Source: Sphingobium sp. OAS761
GTDB taxonomy: Bacteria > Pseudomonadota > Alphaproteobacteria > Sphingomonadales > Sphingomonadaceae
Direction of reading: 5' to 3'
Length of the DNA stretch: 64,000 bases
Assembly (NCBI RefSeq): GCF_024168485.1
Contig: NZ_JALJVY010000012.1
Span: 96,761 to 160,760 of the forward strand
Program-made: the position numbers and the translations under genes
Part shown: positions 36,437-45,451 of the stretch, piece after piece
How the letters are laid out: the number at the start of each line of letters is the position of its first letter
How positions within the stretch are numbered: the stretch's first letter is position 1
The notes under the pieces: generated by a model
Told to the model about the DNA's origin: nothing
Databases searched by the model: none
The model's input: the letters and a program-made list of their open reading frames with translations, nothing else

Positions 36437-37747
36437 TCAGGTCGTGCGACCCGTAACATGCGATTTTCGGGCCGGGGAAGCGGCGGTCCCAAGCGTTCGC
36501 CTGCCGAAGTTGCGAGCAACGAGCAAGCTGCGGCCGAAGCTCTCGCTGTAGAGCGCCTTGACCTCATACAAGGCTTCGAAGGCCGGACCCTTGTCGTTGG
36601 GGCCCGACCTGCCTACAGCCGAGGCGAGGCGGGCCAGATCAGGCTTGTTGATTGAAAGATCGCCCATCTGTGTAAGGCCGGCGTCTCCCAGCCCGGATAG
36701 GATGACAATGCGATTGCCCGACGGTCCGGGGAAGCTCGCGATATAGCCATAGTCGCGCTGTGGGACCGAGGCGGTGGAGACAAACGCAAGATCCGAGCGG
36801 TACGCGTTGCCGGTTGCCTTGTCGAGCAGTGCGCCATCGTCTGGACGCATTGCAAAGCCCGACACGCGCGACAATCCAGTCTCAAGCACCGGGCCAAGCC
36901 CGTCGAGGGGGCCAAGATAGACGATATTGCTGGACTTGAGCATGGCCGGGTCGAGCTGCGATGCCGGGATCACCGTTGACGACACACCCGCCGTGGCGAG
37001 CGCAAGCCGAACGCTCCGCAAGGCAAACACAAGGTTCGAACTGGTGTAAGCCAGATCGAGATCCACAGGACCATCGGCTCCCTGTGCGTTGCCGGCGTAT
37101 TGACTGCCGAATGCGGCGCGGTTCGTTATGCCTGGATCCCGGACGATGCGGTCCACCTTCCCGGCGCGTCGTTCGCCGAACAGAAAATGGTCGCCCACAA
37201 CGACGATCGTTTGCGATGGGCTTCGGGCGATGGGCTGCCAGAGGGCCGATTGCGCAAGCGTGCCGCCCCCAGCCCCGGAATAGCAATATATACCGGCCAA
37301 TACGGCGTTGAGGGCGAGCAGACCGGTGATTGCGAGGCGCGACCGCGTCTTGTGTTGCGCGGGTCTGGATGGGGCGGCGGATGCGTCGAGCGGCGTTGGA
37401 GAATCCTGTGCTCCCTCTTGCAAGGCAAGCCGATACTCGCCCCGCGGAATGACCAGGCGAGGGCCGTGATGTCCGCCGTAATATTGGTCCAGCATCTTGC
37501 GCAGCCGGGAAACATAGACGCGCCCGCTCGACCCGGGAGGATCTGATCCGGCTTCCTGTCCCGCACGGATCGACGCCACGATGTCCGCTTCGCACGGCTG
37601 GAGGCCGCGCTGCGACTGATCGAGCAGAAACATGAAAAGTCGCAGCAGCTTTTTCGATCGGCGCGATGCAAGGAAAGCGGCAACATCCTTCGCATGGGCC
37701 TCCAGGTCGGGCCCGTTGGGGACAAGTCCGTCGTTCTGCTCTTTCAT
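36437..37747 (-). CDS. membrane protein with DNA-binding-like N-terminal domain (paralogue B)
   Basis: A 436-residue protein with the same layout as its convergent neighbour. The N-terminal domain has VYVSRLRKMLDQYY and IPRGEYRLAL, one membrane segment lies near 145-165, and a distal domain shares YGYIA, a hydrophobic IVILSGLGDAGL stretch and GPAFEALYEVKAL. It starts at the ATG at 37747. Two diverged copies face each other, which may mean a heteromeric sensor or duplicated regulators of separate targets. Not recognised as a named family. Confidence 0.75.
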   Translation of the reverse strand: MKEQNDGLVPNGPDLEAHAKDVAAFLASRRSKKLLRLFMFLLDQSQRGLQPCEADIVASIRAGQEAGSDPPGSSGRVYVSRLRKMLDQYYGGHHGPRLVIPRGEYRLALQEGAQDSPTPLDASAAPSRPAQHKTRSRLAITGLLALNAVLAGIYCYSGAGGGTLAQSALWQPIARSPSQTIVVVGDHFLFGERRAGKVDRIVRDPGITNRAAFGSQYAGNAQGADGPVDLDLAYTSSNLVFALRSVRLALATAGVSSTVIPASQLDPAMLKSSNIVYLGPLDGLGPVLETGLSRVSGFAMRPDDGALLDKATGNAYRSDLAFVSTASVPQRDYGYIASFPGPSGNRIVILSGLGDAGLTQMGDLSINKPDLARLASAVGRSGPNDKGPAFEALYEVKALYSESFGRSLLVARNFGRRTLGTAASPARKSHVTGRTT

Positions 37748-37862
37748 GTGCTGCCCTACGGATCGCGCTCAGCAAGCCCGTCTCGGCCTGACCGACCCGG
37801 CGAAAGGCTATTTGACCGAAGATTGTGTGAAATATCACGAGTGGACCGGGCCAAGGGCTTGG

Positions 37863-38936
37863 CTATCCGGCGTGTTCAGCCGAGTCAAGGACGGCACCCG
37901 GCTCCATAGGGTGCGACCGCCGCGCCTGGCTGGGGGTCATGCCGGTTTCCTGCACGAAGGCGCGCGTGAAGGACGCGGTTTCGGCGTATCCGCACAGTTG
38001 CGCCACCTGGATGATCGAGAGACTGGTTTCCTGAAGATAGCGCGTGGCCAAAGCGCATCGCCGCTGGCGCAGCATGGTGCGGAATGAGACGCCTTCCCGC
38101 CTCAGCTTCCGTCGCAAGGTCTCCTCGCTCATGCCGAGGCGCGCCGCCACCAGCCGGCAGGATGTGTCGCCGGTCTCGATCATGTCGGGTAACAGGCGAT
38201 CGACCGCGCGGGCGATCGCGTCGGACTGGTCGGAAGCCGGCCGGCCGCGTTCCAGCGCGTGCCGGAGGATCGAAACCAGATGCGGATCGTGCAACCGCCC
38301 CGGCGCCGCTACGACCTCATCGTCGAGGATGATCGCGTTGCTCGGTTGTTCAAAATAGACCGGGCAGCCGAACACCGTATCGTAATGCCCGCGCGGCCCG
38401 GCGAGGGGGTGTTCGAAATGCACTTCCTGCGGCACATAGGCACGCCCCAGAAAGCGCCGGATCAGCGCATGTACATAGGCGAGGGAGAATTCCACATCCT
38501 GGCGCCGGGGATGAAGCCGATCGTCGAAAATCGTATAGCGCACGTGCGGATAGGCGGCGCGCTCGTAGCTTAGGGCGGTCACTCCCTGGATGCTGAACAC
38601 CGAGTTGGCGAACGCCGTGATCGCTGCGTCGAGCGTTGCGGAGTGGATGAATGCGTAACCGAGCGCTCCGATCAGTTCTGGCCCCATGCGCGAGGAAAGG
38701 TCGAGCCCGAGGGTCGGGCGCTCCAGCCGCAGCGCCAGCCGCTCGAACAGCCGCATGTAGGCCGCCAGCGGGATGGATGCTTCTGCACCGAGCAGATCGT
38801 TGTTTCGCAATCCTTCGGTGTCAAGAAGCTGCGTGCGCAGGGCAGGGCTGACAGCCGCAGCTTCAAAGATGGCGGTGAGCACCCGGGCCTGAATGACGGG
38901 CAGGGACTGCGCAAGCGGGGGCGAGTCATGGATCAA
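37863..38936 (-). CDS. AraC-family transcriptional regulator
   Basis: A C-terminal AraC/XylS DNA-binding domain is clear in the last 100 residues (SCRLVAARLGMSEETLRRKLRREG, then VAQLCGYAETASFTRAF). The N-terminal about 200 residues are the ligand-sensing half of the OruR/ArgR-like type. The frame is open to an ATG at 39017, but the TTG at 38936 is 8 nt after GGAG and matches where the family usually begins, giving 357 residues. It is divergent from the glutamine-synthetase-like operon and is its likely regulator. Confidence 0.88.
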   Translation of the reverse strand: MIHDSPPLAQSLPVIQARVLTAIFEAAAVSPALRTQLLDTEGLRNNDLLGAEASIPLAAYMRLFERLALRLERPTLGLDLSSRMGPELIGALGYAFIHSATLDAAITAFANSVFSIQGVTALSYERAAYPHVRYTIFDDRLHPRRQDVEFSLAYVHALIRRFLGRAYVPQEVHFEHPLAGPRGHYDTVFGCPVYFEQPSNAIILDDEVVAAPGRLHDPHLVSILRHALERGRPASDQSDAIARAVDRLLPDMIETGDTSCRLVAARLGMSEETLRRKLRREGVSFRTMLRQRRCALATRYLQETSLSIIQVAQLCGYAETASFTRAFVQETGMTPSQARRSHPMEPGAVLDSAEHAG

Positions 38937-39098
38937 ATGCAGCGCTCCATTCCGGGGTGGAATAACATAATGAACCGATCTGCACGAAAATATCAAATAG
39001 CTGCCCGAAAAAATCAATCTTCAGGAGTGGGTTTCGCTACCTTTCCTTCTGAGATGCTCGTGCAGAACTAGCGCGCGCACCGTCGGGGAGACTTTGCA

Positions 39099-40424
39099 AT
39101 GGGCGTGGATATGCCAGATCGGTTTGCAACTGTGGCGGTCGTCGATACAAACGGCTTGCTGCGCGGGCAGAAGGTTTGCGGGTATGACCTGCCGGCAATC
39201 CTGGAAGGCGGGATGGGAATGTCCCCGGCACAGCTCGCGCTCGATCCGACCGACGTGTTCCTCCACCTGCCGGGCGTGACCGACGACACGTCGGACTATC
39301 ATGACAGTCGTCTGAATGTGGATCGGACAAGCCGGGTGACCGTGCCCTTCGAGGCGCCTCAGGACAGCGGCTTGTACTTTGCCGAATTTACCGGGGACGC
39401 GCAGGCACTCTGTCCCCGCAGCGTGCTGCGCCGGATCGTCGGCCAGGCCGAAAGGGCCGGATACGCGGCGACGCTGGGGATCGAACTGGAATTCACCCTG
39501 TTCGACGAGACGGCCCGGACCCTGTCGGAAAAGGGCTTCGACCAGCTGCTCACCGCCACCATGCACGCCTCTCATGATCTGGTCATCTACCAGGCCGCTC
39601 AGTCGGAGTTCTATGGCGCGGTTGCCGACATGTGCGACACGTTGGGCGTGCGTCTTGCCAAGATGCACGAAGAAATCGGCGGCGGATTCATGGAGGCGTG
39701 CATTCGCGCGGCGCCGGCGATGTCGGCCGCTGATCAGGCCGTCCTGTTCCGTAATTTCGTGCGGGTGCTGGCCATGCGGCGCGGCCAGACGGTGAGCTTC
39801 ATGCCCCGCTGGTCGGAAGAGGCGGACAGTCAATCGTCCCATATCCATGTGTCGTTGCGCGACCGCGCCGGCGAGTCCGTTTTCTGGGATTCATCGGCAC
39901 CGCACAACATGTCGGAAACATTCCGTCACTTCCTGGGCGGGTTGCAGCAGTTCCTGCCCGACGTGATGTTGATCTTCGCCCCGACCGTGAACAGCTGGCG
40001 CCGTTTCGCCGAGGGAACATTTGCCCCGCCTGCCTTCACCTGGGGAATCGAGAACCGCACGACCTGCCTGCGTGTTGTGGGTGAAAGTCCGGGTTCGCTG
40101 CGGATCGAGAACCGCCTGCCTTGCTCCGACTCCAATCCGCATCTCGCGGCGGCTGCCACGATCGCTGCGGGGCTGGCGGGCGTTGCCGGGCGGATCGAGC
40201 CGGACGAACCGGTGGTCGGGAATGGCTTCGTGACCGAGCGCGGACGGCGATTGGCTGAGTCGATGGATGCGGCCATCGCAGCCATGCGCGAAAGCGAATT
40301 TGCCAGTCACTGGCTAGGTCAGCGCTTTGTCGAGACATTCACCGCATCGCGCCATTCGCAGCTCGAACAGTTTCAGGGCCTGTCGCTGGTCGACGAGCGG
40401 CGTCGTTTCTTCGAGCTGGGATGA
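39099..40424 (+). CDS. glutamine-synthetase-family gamma-glutamylamide synthetase (PuuA/TdnQ-like)
   Basis: A 441-residue cytoplasmic enzyme of the GS family. Conserved active-site elements are present: GIELEF (metal ligands), HIHVSL, a downstream ENRTTCLR and RIENRLPCSDSNPHLA. True assimilatory GS type I carries a MPKP-like motif where this one has MPRW, as in relatives that ligate glutamate to amines (PuuA, gamma-glutamylanilide synthase). It is the first gene of a three-gene operon (GS-like, amidotransferase, P450), with overlapping stop/start codons. It probably activates an amine by ATP-dependent gamma-glutamylation. Confidence 0.88.
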   Translation: MGVDMPDRFATVAVVDTNGLLRGQKVCGYDLPAILEGGMGMSPAQLALDPTDVFLHLPGVTDDTSDYHDSRLNVDRTSRVTVPFEAPQDSGLYFAEFTGDAQALCPRSVLRRIVGQAERAGYAATLGIELEFTLFDETARTLSEKGFDQLLTATMHASHDLVIYQAAQSEFYGAVADMCDTLGVRLAKMHEEIGGGFMEACIRAAPAMSAADQAVLFRNFVRVLAMRRGQTVSFMPRWSEEADSQSSHIHVSLRDRAGESVFWDSSAPHNMSETFRHFLGGLQQFLPDVMLIFAPTVNSWRRFAEGTFAPPAFTWGIENRTTCLRVVGESPGSLRIENRLPCSDSNPHLAAAATIAAGLAGVAGRIEPDEPVVGNGFVTERGRRLAESMDAAIAAMRESEFASHWLGQRFVETFTASRHSQLEQFQGLSLVDERRRFFELG

Positions 40425-41188
40425 TCGCCATGACGACCATTGGTATCCTCGAATGCGGGCGCAACAAGCCGGAATGGATTGCGAAGCACGGTGGTTTTGC
40501 GGACTGGTTTCCGCCCCTGTTGCACCCTGTCGATCCGGATCTGGCCTTTCGGGTCTGGCGCGTGGTCGATGGCGAGCTGCCCGACGCACCCGATGCGTGC
40601 GACGCTTGGCTGCTGACCGGGAGCCCCGCCAGCACATATCAGAACGCCCCCTGGCAGGACGCGCTCAGCAGGTTCGTGATCGCAGCGCGTGAGCATCGGC
40701 CGCTGGTTGGCATCTGCTACGGCCACCAGCACCTGCATGCCGCGCTGGGCGGGCAGGTGGCCAAGGCGCCCTATTGGGGGGCCGGGATCACTCGCTACAC
40801 AATCGACCGCCAGCCAGCCTGGTTGCAGCATGCGGGCGAGGAGCCTGCGCCGGACGTCTTCAGCCTGATAGCCTTGCATCAGGATCAGGTCACCGTGCCT
40901 GCCCCGGGCACGCAGGTGCTTGCGTCCAGCCCGGACTGTCCGCTGGCCGTCACCATGATCGGGCCCAACATCCTGACCTTCCAGCCCCATCCGGAAATGA
41001 CGCCGGCCCAGGTGACCGAAATCTACGATCTGCATCGCCAGGACATGGGTGAGGATATCTGGCGACGCGCGCAGGCGAGCCTGGACGGGCCGCGCAACCA
41101 GCAGCTGGCCGCCCGATGGATTGTCGACTTCATCCGTTCCGACCCGGCGCCTTTCCGCCAGCCGCAGTCCAGTGGAGACCAGGCATGA
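40421..41188 (+). CDS. class I glutamine amidotransferase-like protein
   Basis: A 255-residue class I amidotransferase. The catalytic Cys99 is in GICYGHQ and the His-Glu pair in QPHPEM, so the triad is intact. Relatives near GS-like genes (PuuD, and TdnT of aniline pathways) hydrolyse or transfer gamma-glutamyl groups. Its start overlaps the GS-like stop and its end overlaps the P450 start. It likely acts on the same gamma-glutamylated intermediate. A second ATG lies at 40430. Confidence 0.88.
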   Translation: MIAMTTIGILECGRNKPEWIAKHGGFADWFPPLLHPVDPDLAFRVWRVVDGELPDAPDACDAWLLTGSPASTYQNAPWQDALSRFVIAAREHRPLVGICYGHQHLHAALGGQVAKAPYWGAGITRYTIDRQPAWLQHAGEEPAPDVFSLIALHQDQVTVPAPGTQVLASSPDCPLAVTMIGPNILTFQPHPEMTPAQVTEIYDLHRQDMGEDIWRRAQASLDGPRNQQLAARWIVDFIRSDPAPFRQPQSSGDQA

Positions 41189-42456
41189 CCATAGCCCCGA
41201 CCACGCATCGCCCGACCACCGCGCTTGACCTGTCGGACGCCGGCAACTGGCACGCTGCCGTCCCGCGTGCCGAATTCGCCCGGCTGCGGCGGGAAGCGCC
41301 TGTGGCATGGAATGAGCGGTACGATGGTCATCGCGGTTTCTGGGCGGTTTCCGGCTATGAGGAGATCGGGCTCGTGTCGCGCGATACCGCCCGATTTTCC
41401 TCGCGCGAGGGCGTGATCAGCCTCGACGATTTCGACAATGCGCAAAGCGATGCCCGCCGGACGCTGTTGGAAATGGACCCACCCCAGCACACGGCGATGC
41501 GCCAGATTACCGCAGCGGGCTTTGGTCCCAAGGCGATTTCGCGGCTTGAAGCCGATGTCCGGCGGCGCACGATCGCCTTGCTGGACCAGTTGGTGGGCGC
41601 CGGGCCATTCGAAGCGGTGAGCGCGCTGACCAAACAGATCCCGATCGTGACCTTGTGCAGTATCCTTGGTGTGGACGACCGGCGCCGCGACGACCTGGTC
41701 CGGTGGAGCGACTTGCTGATAGGATCGGACGATCCGGACTTCGTCGATCCTGCTTATTCCCACTTTACGCTCGAGGAGCGCCGGATGTTGCCGTTCGGCC
41801 ATCCGGCATCGCTCGATGCCTTCGCCCTGGGGCGCGAACTGGCGGACGATCGCCGCCGTGCGCCACGAGACGATATCGTCACTCTGCTGGTGCAGGGCGA
41901 GGTTGACCAGCGCCCCCTCAATGCCGAGGAATTTCTCAACTATTTCCTGATGCTGGTGGTGGCCGGCAATGAAACCACCCGCCACACCATGTCGCATCTG
42001 CTTGTCGCCCTGGCCGAAAACCCCGGCGAGTGGGCCCGCTTCCGGCGCGACAGGCTCAACCCGCGACTGGCTGTGGGCGAAGCGCTGCGCTGGGCTACGC
42101 CCGTGCATTTCGTTCGGCGGGTGGCGGTCGCCCCTGTGGAACTGGCCGGCACGATGATCGCCGCGGGGGACAAGGTGGCGATGTATTTCGCATCGGCAAA
42201 CCGGGCCGAAGCATGGTTTGACGAGCCCGACGCGTTCCGTATCGATCGCGCTCGCAACCCGCACATGGCCTTCGGCGGCGGCGGCCCCCATTTCTGCCTG
42301 GGCAATTTCGTAGCGCAGCTGCAACTGCGCGTGCTGCTGGAAGAAATGGCAACGCGCGTTGCCGCCGTAGAACTGGTTGGAAAACCCTCGCGATTACGCA
42401 GCAATCACGTCAATGGCGTCAAATCGGTTGAGCTGCGACTGCACGCGGCTAGTTAG
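41185..42456 (+). CDS. cytochrome P450
   Basis: A 423-residue soluble bacterial P450. The heme ligand is Cys371 in FGGGGPHFCLG. The I-helix O2-binding motif is VAGNETTRH and the K-helix E-x-x-R is EALR. The ATG at 41185 overlaps the stop of the amidotransferase gene; the longer open frame has no P450 sequence. It needs a ferredoxin, and the [2Fe-2S] ferredoxin at 32124-32489 is the only candidate in the window. Mycobacterial morpholine/piperidine clusters also place a P450 with a GS-like gene, so C-N oxidation of an amine is the favoured role. Confidence 0.95.
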   Translation: MTIAPTTHRPTTALDLSDAGNWHAAVPRAEFARLRREAPVAWNERYDGHRGFWAVSGYEEIGLVSRDTARFSSREGVISLDDFDNAQSDARRTLLEMDPPQHTAMRQITAAGFGPKAISRLEADVRRRTIALLDQLVGAGPFEAVSALTKQIPIVTLCSILGVDDRRRDDLVRWSDLLIGSDDPDFVDPAYSHFTLEERRMLPFGHPASLDAFALGRELADDRRRAPRDDIVTLLVQGEVDQRPLNAEEFLNYFLMLVVAGNETTRHTMSHLLVALAENPGEWARFRRDRLNPRLAVGEALRWATPVHFVRRVAVAPVELAGTMIAAGDKVAMYFASANRAEAWFDEPDAFRIDRARNPHMAFGGGGPHFCLGNFVAQLQLRVLLEEMATRVAAVELVGKPSRLRSNHVNGVKSVELRLHAAS

Positions 42457-43374
42457 GATTTCGGCGTGGCGGGCATAATGGGTGACCAGAAGCCCCACTA
42501 TGTCCCGACGCAAGGACCCGGCGATCACGGCTGATTTTCTCGACCAGCTTCTGGCCGGCAGCGATGCGGTTGCTGCTCTCGATCCGCCTGGAATCATGAC
42601 GCATGTGAGATGCGAGACAATCCCCACCTTTCCCAAAAGAACAAAGGAATCGACGAGCGCCCGGTTCCGGCCGCTTTCAACCGATCCCGCTACTGACCTT
42701 GCTGCTCTGGTTCATGATGCGCTGTTCGGCTGGCTGGCCGCCGACGACCATATCCACCTCAAAAATCTCGGGCTTCTCAGGATCACCGCGCCGGATGCGA
42801 CGGCTTTCACATCGTCTCACGTTGCGCCGCCTGATGAGCGGTTCCGACGCACCTCTCACGGGTTCGGCAGTGACCGTATGGCGCTCAGGGCCAATGGCAA
42901 GGATGATGGACTCGCGCGCCGAGGTACGGATCGAAAGCATGTGATCTTTTCCGGTCGCATGTGAGACGCGCCTCCGCCGCACGGATTTATCCGCATTTAT
43001 GAAGTCGGGGTACGCCATGTTTCGTGAAGAGGTGGCACATTCCGGTGCACGCACGGCGTCGACCATGCTGGGCTGAGAAAGAGTGCCACGAAACTTGAAG
43101 GGGTGGTGCGTGTTCCGGGGGATCGCGGCCTCTATGGAGCTCAGAGGCAGCGGTTCGTCTTCTGTTTGCAGGTAAGATTTCCTGCTTTACGGCGACACCG
43201 CGGAATCGAGCTGGCCGTCAGTCGTTGACTAGGCATCATGAGGCTTTGCGCGACCATGTCCACCAGGCACGCGCGAATGGGGATTTCGACGGCCTCGCGC
43301 GGCATTTTCATGCCCCAAATTTGCCCAGGAAAATCGTGGGCAATGCGGGAGCCGCCGCCACCATCAGGCCAACA
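42457..43374. other. gene-poor stretch with mobile-element debris
   Basis: About 920 nt between the P450 gene and the tRNA-Val terminator. It holds an IS256 transposase fragment (below), a GC-rich frame at 42690-42960 without recognised family, and two similar short motifs, GTGGCACATTCCGG near 43032 and GTGGTGCGTGTTCCGG near 43103, that resemble ends of IS21-type elements. No intact gene is supported. Confidence 0.5.
42500..42592 (+). pseudogene. IS256-family transposase remnant (N-terminus only)
   Basis: About 31 residues starting MSRRKDPAITADFLDQ match the conserved N-terminus of IS256-family (mutator) transposases (normally RRKDPAIP-DLLDQLLAG). After about codon 31 the frame continues into unrelated sequence, so the rest of the gene is deleted. 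It marks an old insertion at the edge of the catabolic region. Confidence 0.7.
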
Positions 43375-43409
43375 AAAACCCCGCAAAACCATTGGTTTTA
43401 CGGGGTTTT
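43375..43409 (-). terminator. intrinsic terminator downstream of tRNA-Val
   Basis: AAAACCCCG and CGGGGTTTT form the outer stem with an inner AAAAC/GTTTT stem; reading minus it ends in a U run just after the tRNA-Val CCA end. Similar hairpins follow single tRNA genes. Confidence 0.8.
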
Positions 43410-43412
43410 CGA

Positions 43413-43487
43413 TGGTGGGCGTGGCAAGGATTGAACTTGCGACCCCTGCGATGTCAACACAGTGCTCTACCACTGAGCTACACGCCC
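43413..43487 (-). tRNA. tRNA-Val (anticodon GAC)
   Basis: Read on the minus strand it folds into a complete cloverleaf: acceptor GGGCGTG / CACGCCC, D-arm GCTC/GAGC, anticodon stem CTGTG/CGCAG with loop TTGACAT (anticodon GAC), T-arm GCAAG-TTCAATC-CTTGC, discriminator A and an encoded CCA. Length 75 nt. Confidence 0.95.
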
Positions 43488-43616
43488 ACGGGAGTTGCGC
43501 CTTTAGCGGGGGCATCCGGGGCACGCAAGCGGGAATTTGCATGGCGCGGCCTATTCTTCTGGACACTGCCCGGTCCGGCCATATGCTGCGGCGCAAATAA
43601 GGGGACGCCGACCGAC

Positions 43617-44948
43617 ATGATGCCATCGCCCACCTCGCCGGTTCAGGCCGCGCCGCGCCTGCCCTGGTATCGCCAGCTCTATGTCCAGGTGCTCGTGGCG
43701 ATTGCGGCCGGCGTCCTGATCGGCCATTTCTTCCCGGAATCGGGCGTGATGCTCAAGCCCCTTGGCGAAGCCTTCATCAAGCTGGTGAAGATGATCATCG
43801 CGCCGGTCATCTTCCTGACCATCGTCACCGGCATCGCGGGAATGAAGGAATTGGGCGCGATCGGCCGGGTGGCGGCGAAGGCCTTCGGCTATTTCCTGAC
43901 CTTCTCGACCCTGGCGCTGATCGTCGGCCTGATCGTCGCCAACGTCGTGCAGCCCGGCGCGGGTCTCAACATCGATCCGGCGACGCTCGATGTCGGCCGC
44001 GTGGCCGACTACGAGCATCAGGCGCATGAGCGCACGCTCACCGGGTTCCTGATGAGCATCATTCCCGCGACGATGGTGTCGGCCGTGGCCGACGGCAATA
44101 TATTGCAGGTGCTGTTCGTCGCGATCCTGTTCGGCATCGCCCTCACCATGATCGGCGACAGGGCGACGCCGCTGATGACGGTGCTCGAATCGGCGAGCCA
44201 CGCCGTTTTCAAGCTGGTATCCTTCCTGATGAAGGCAGCGCCCGTCGGTGCTTTCGGCGCCATGGCCTTCACCATCGGCGAATATGGCGTCGGTACGCTC
44301 GCCAACCTCGCCGGGCTGGTCGTGACCTTCTACCTCACCTCGCTGCTGTTCGTCCTGGGCGTGCTGGGCACGGTGGCGTGGTTCGCGGGCTTCAACATCC
44401 TGCACCTGATCCGTTATCTGAAGGCTGAACTGCTGCTGGTGCTCGGCACTTCCTCGTCAGAAGCCGCGCTGCCCAGCCTGATCGAGAAGATGGAGCGCGC
44501 GGGATGCCGCAAATCGGTGGTCGGGCTGGTCGTGCCGACCGGCTACAGCTTCAACCTTGACGGCACCAACATCTACATGACCCTGGCGGCGCTTTTCATC
44601 GCCCAGGCGTGCAACGTCCATATCGGGCTGGAGGATCAGATATTGCTGCTGCTGGTGGCGATGATCTCGTCCAAGGGCGCGGCCGGGGTGACCGGCGCCG
44701 GGTTCATCACGCTGGCGGCGACCCTGTCGATCGTCCCGTCCGTGCCGGTGGCCGGCATGGCGCTGATCCTGGGCGTGGACCGGTTCATGAGCGAATGTCG
44801 CAGCCTTACCAATTTCGTCGGCAACGCGGTGGCGACGGTGGTGGTTTCCGCGTGGGAAAAGGGGCTGGATCGCGAGCGTTTCAACGCAGCAATGGCCGGC
44901 ATCGCGCTCGATCCGACCCCGGATATGGAAGAGGTCGTGCCCGACTGA
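43617..44948 (+). CDS. dctA: C4-dicarboxylate:cation symporter (DctA-like)
   Basis: A 443-residue sodium- or proton-coupled dicarboxylate transporter of the DAACS family. It has eight or more hydrophobic segments, a Ser-rich re-entrant loop ([12 protein letters not shown]) and the conserved GYSFNLDGT in the substrate-binding region. It moves succinate, fumarate or malate into the cell. ATG at 43617 (a second ATG follows at once) is preceded by AAGGGGA. Upstream frame runs into tRNA-Val antisense and is not used. Confidence 0.93.
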   Translation: MMPSPTSPVQAAPRLPWYRQLYVQVLVAIAAGVLIGHFFPESGVMLKPLGEAFIKLVKMIIAPVIFLTIVTGIAGMKELGAIGRVAAKAFGYFLTFSTLALIVGLIVANVVQPGAGLNIDPATLDVGRVADYEHQAHERTLTGFLMSIIPATMVSAVADGNILQVLFVAILFGIALTMIGDRATPLMTVLESASHAVFKLVSFLMKAAPVGAFGAMAFTIGEYGVGTLANLAGLVVTFYLTSLLFVLGVLGTVAWFAGFNILHLIRYLKAELLLVLGTSSSEAALPSLIEKMERAGCRKSVVGLVVPTGYSFNLDGTNIYMTLAALFIAQACNVHIGLEDQILLLLVAMISSKGAAGVTGAGFITLAATLSIVPSVPVAGMALILGVDRFMSECRSLTNFVGNAVATVVVSAWEKGLDRERFNAAMAGIALDPTPDMEEVVPD

Positions 44949-44952
44949 CGGG

Positions 44953-45330
44953 TCAGTTCAGTCCCGAAACGCTTTCATTGCCGAACATCCGTTCCACCTC
45001 TAGCACCAGGTCGCGCAGGTGGAACGGCTTGGACAGGACCTTGGCCTGCGGCACGGCCTTGCCCGCCTTCAGCGTGACGGCGGCAAAGCCGGTGATGAAC
45101 ATGATGCGCATGTCGGGCGCGACCTGCGCTGCGTGCTGGGCCAGTTCGATGCCGTCCATTTCAGGCATCACGATGTCGGTCAGCAGCAGGTCGAACCGGT
45201 CGGAACCGATATGGGGCAGGGCTTCCGCCCCGGTCGAAACCGCCTCCACCTCATAGCCCGAACGCTCGAGCGCGCGCGCCAGATAGGTGCGCATGCTCTC
45301 GTCATCTTCTGCCAACAATATCCGAACCAT
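44953..45330 (-). CDS. cpdR: CpdR-like single-domain response regulator
   Basis: A 125-residue receiver domain. The phospho-acceptor is Asp52, with the acidic pair near the N-terminus (LLAEDDE), a Thr in FITGFA and a Lys in LSKPFH. Length and sequence match CpdR, which directs ClpXP proteolysis during the alphaproteobacterial cell cycle. The ATG at 45330 starts the domain correctly; upstream frame lacks family sequence. It is convergent with dctA by 4 nt. Confidence 0.88.
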   Translation of the reverse strand: MVRILLAEDDESMRTYLARALERSGYEVEAVSTGAEALPHIGSDRFDLLLTDIVMPEMDGIELAQHAAQVAPDMRIMFITGFAAVTLKAGKAVPQAKVLSKPFHLRDLVLEVERMFGNESVSGLN

Positions 45331-45451
45331 TGCCCCCGCACCTTTTCCCGCCGCTCGTCCCTGGCTGGCGTGAGGGGTGGATATATGCGACAAGGCGTAA
45401 ATATTATCCAGCGGAGTAACCATTTTTACGCCGCCGGTGAAAGGAGGATCG

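Noticed and set aside
42677..43066. 129-residue minus-strand frame
   Set aside because: No ribosome binding site or family; lies in mobile-element debris.
43141..43626. 161-residue minus-strand frame across tRNA-Val
   Set aside because: The middle of this frame is a translation of the tRNA gene; no domain recognised.
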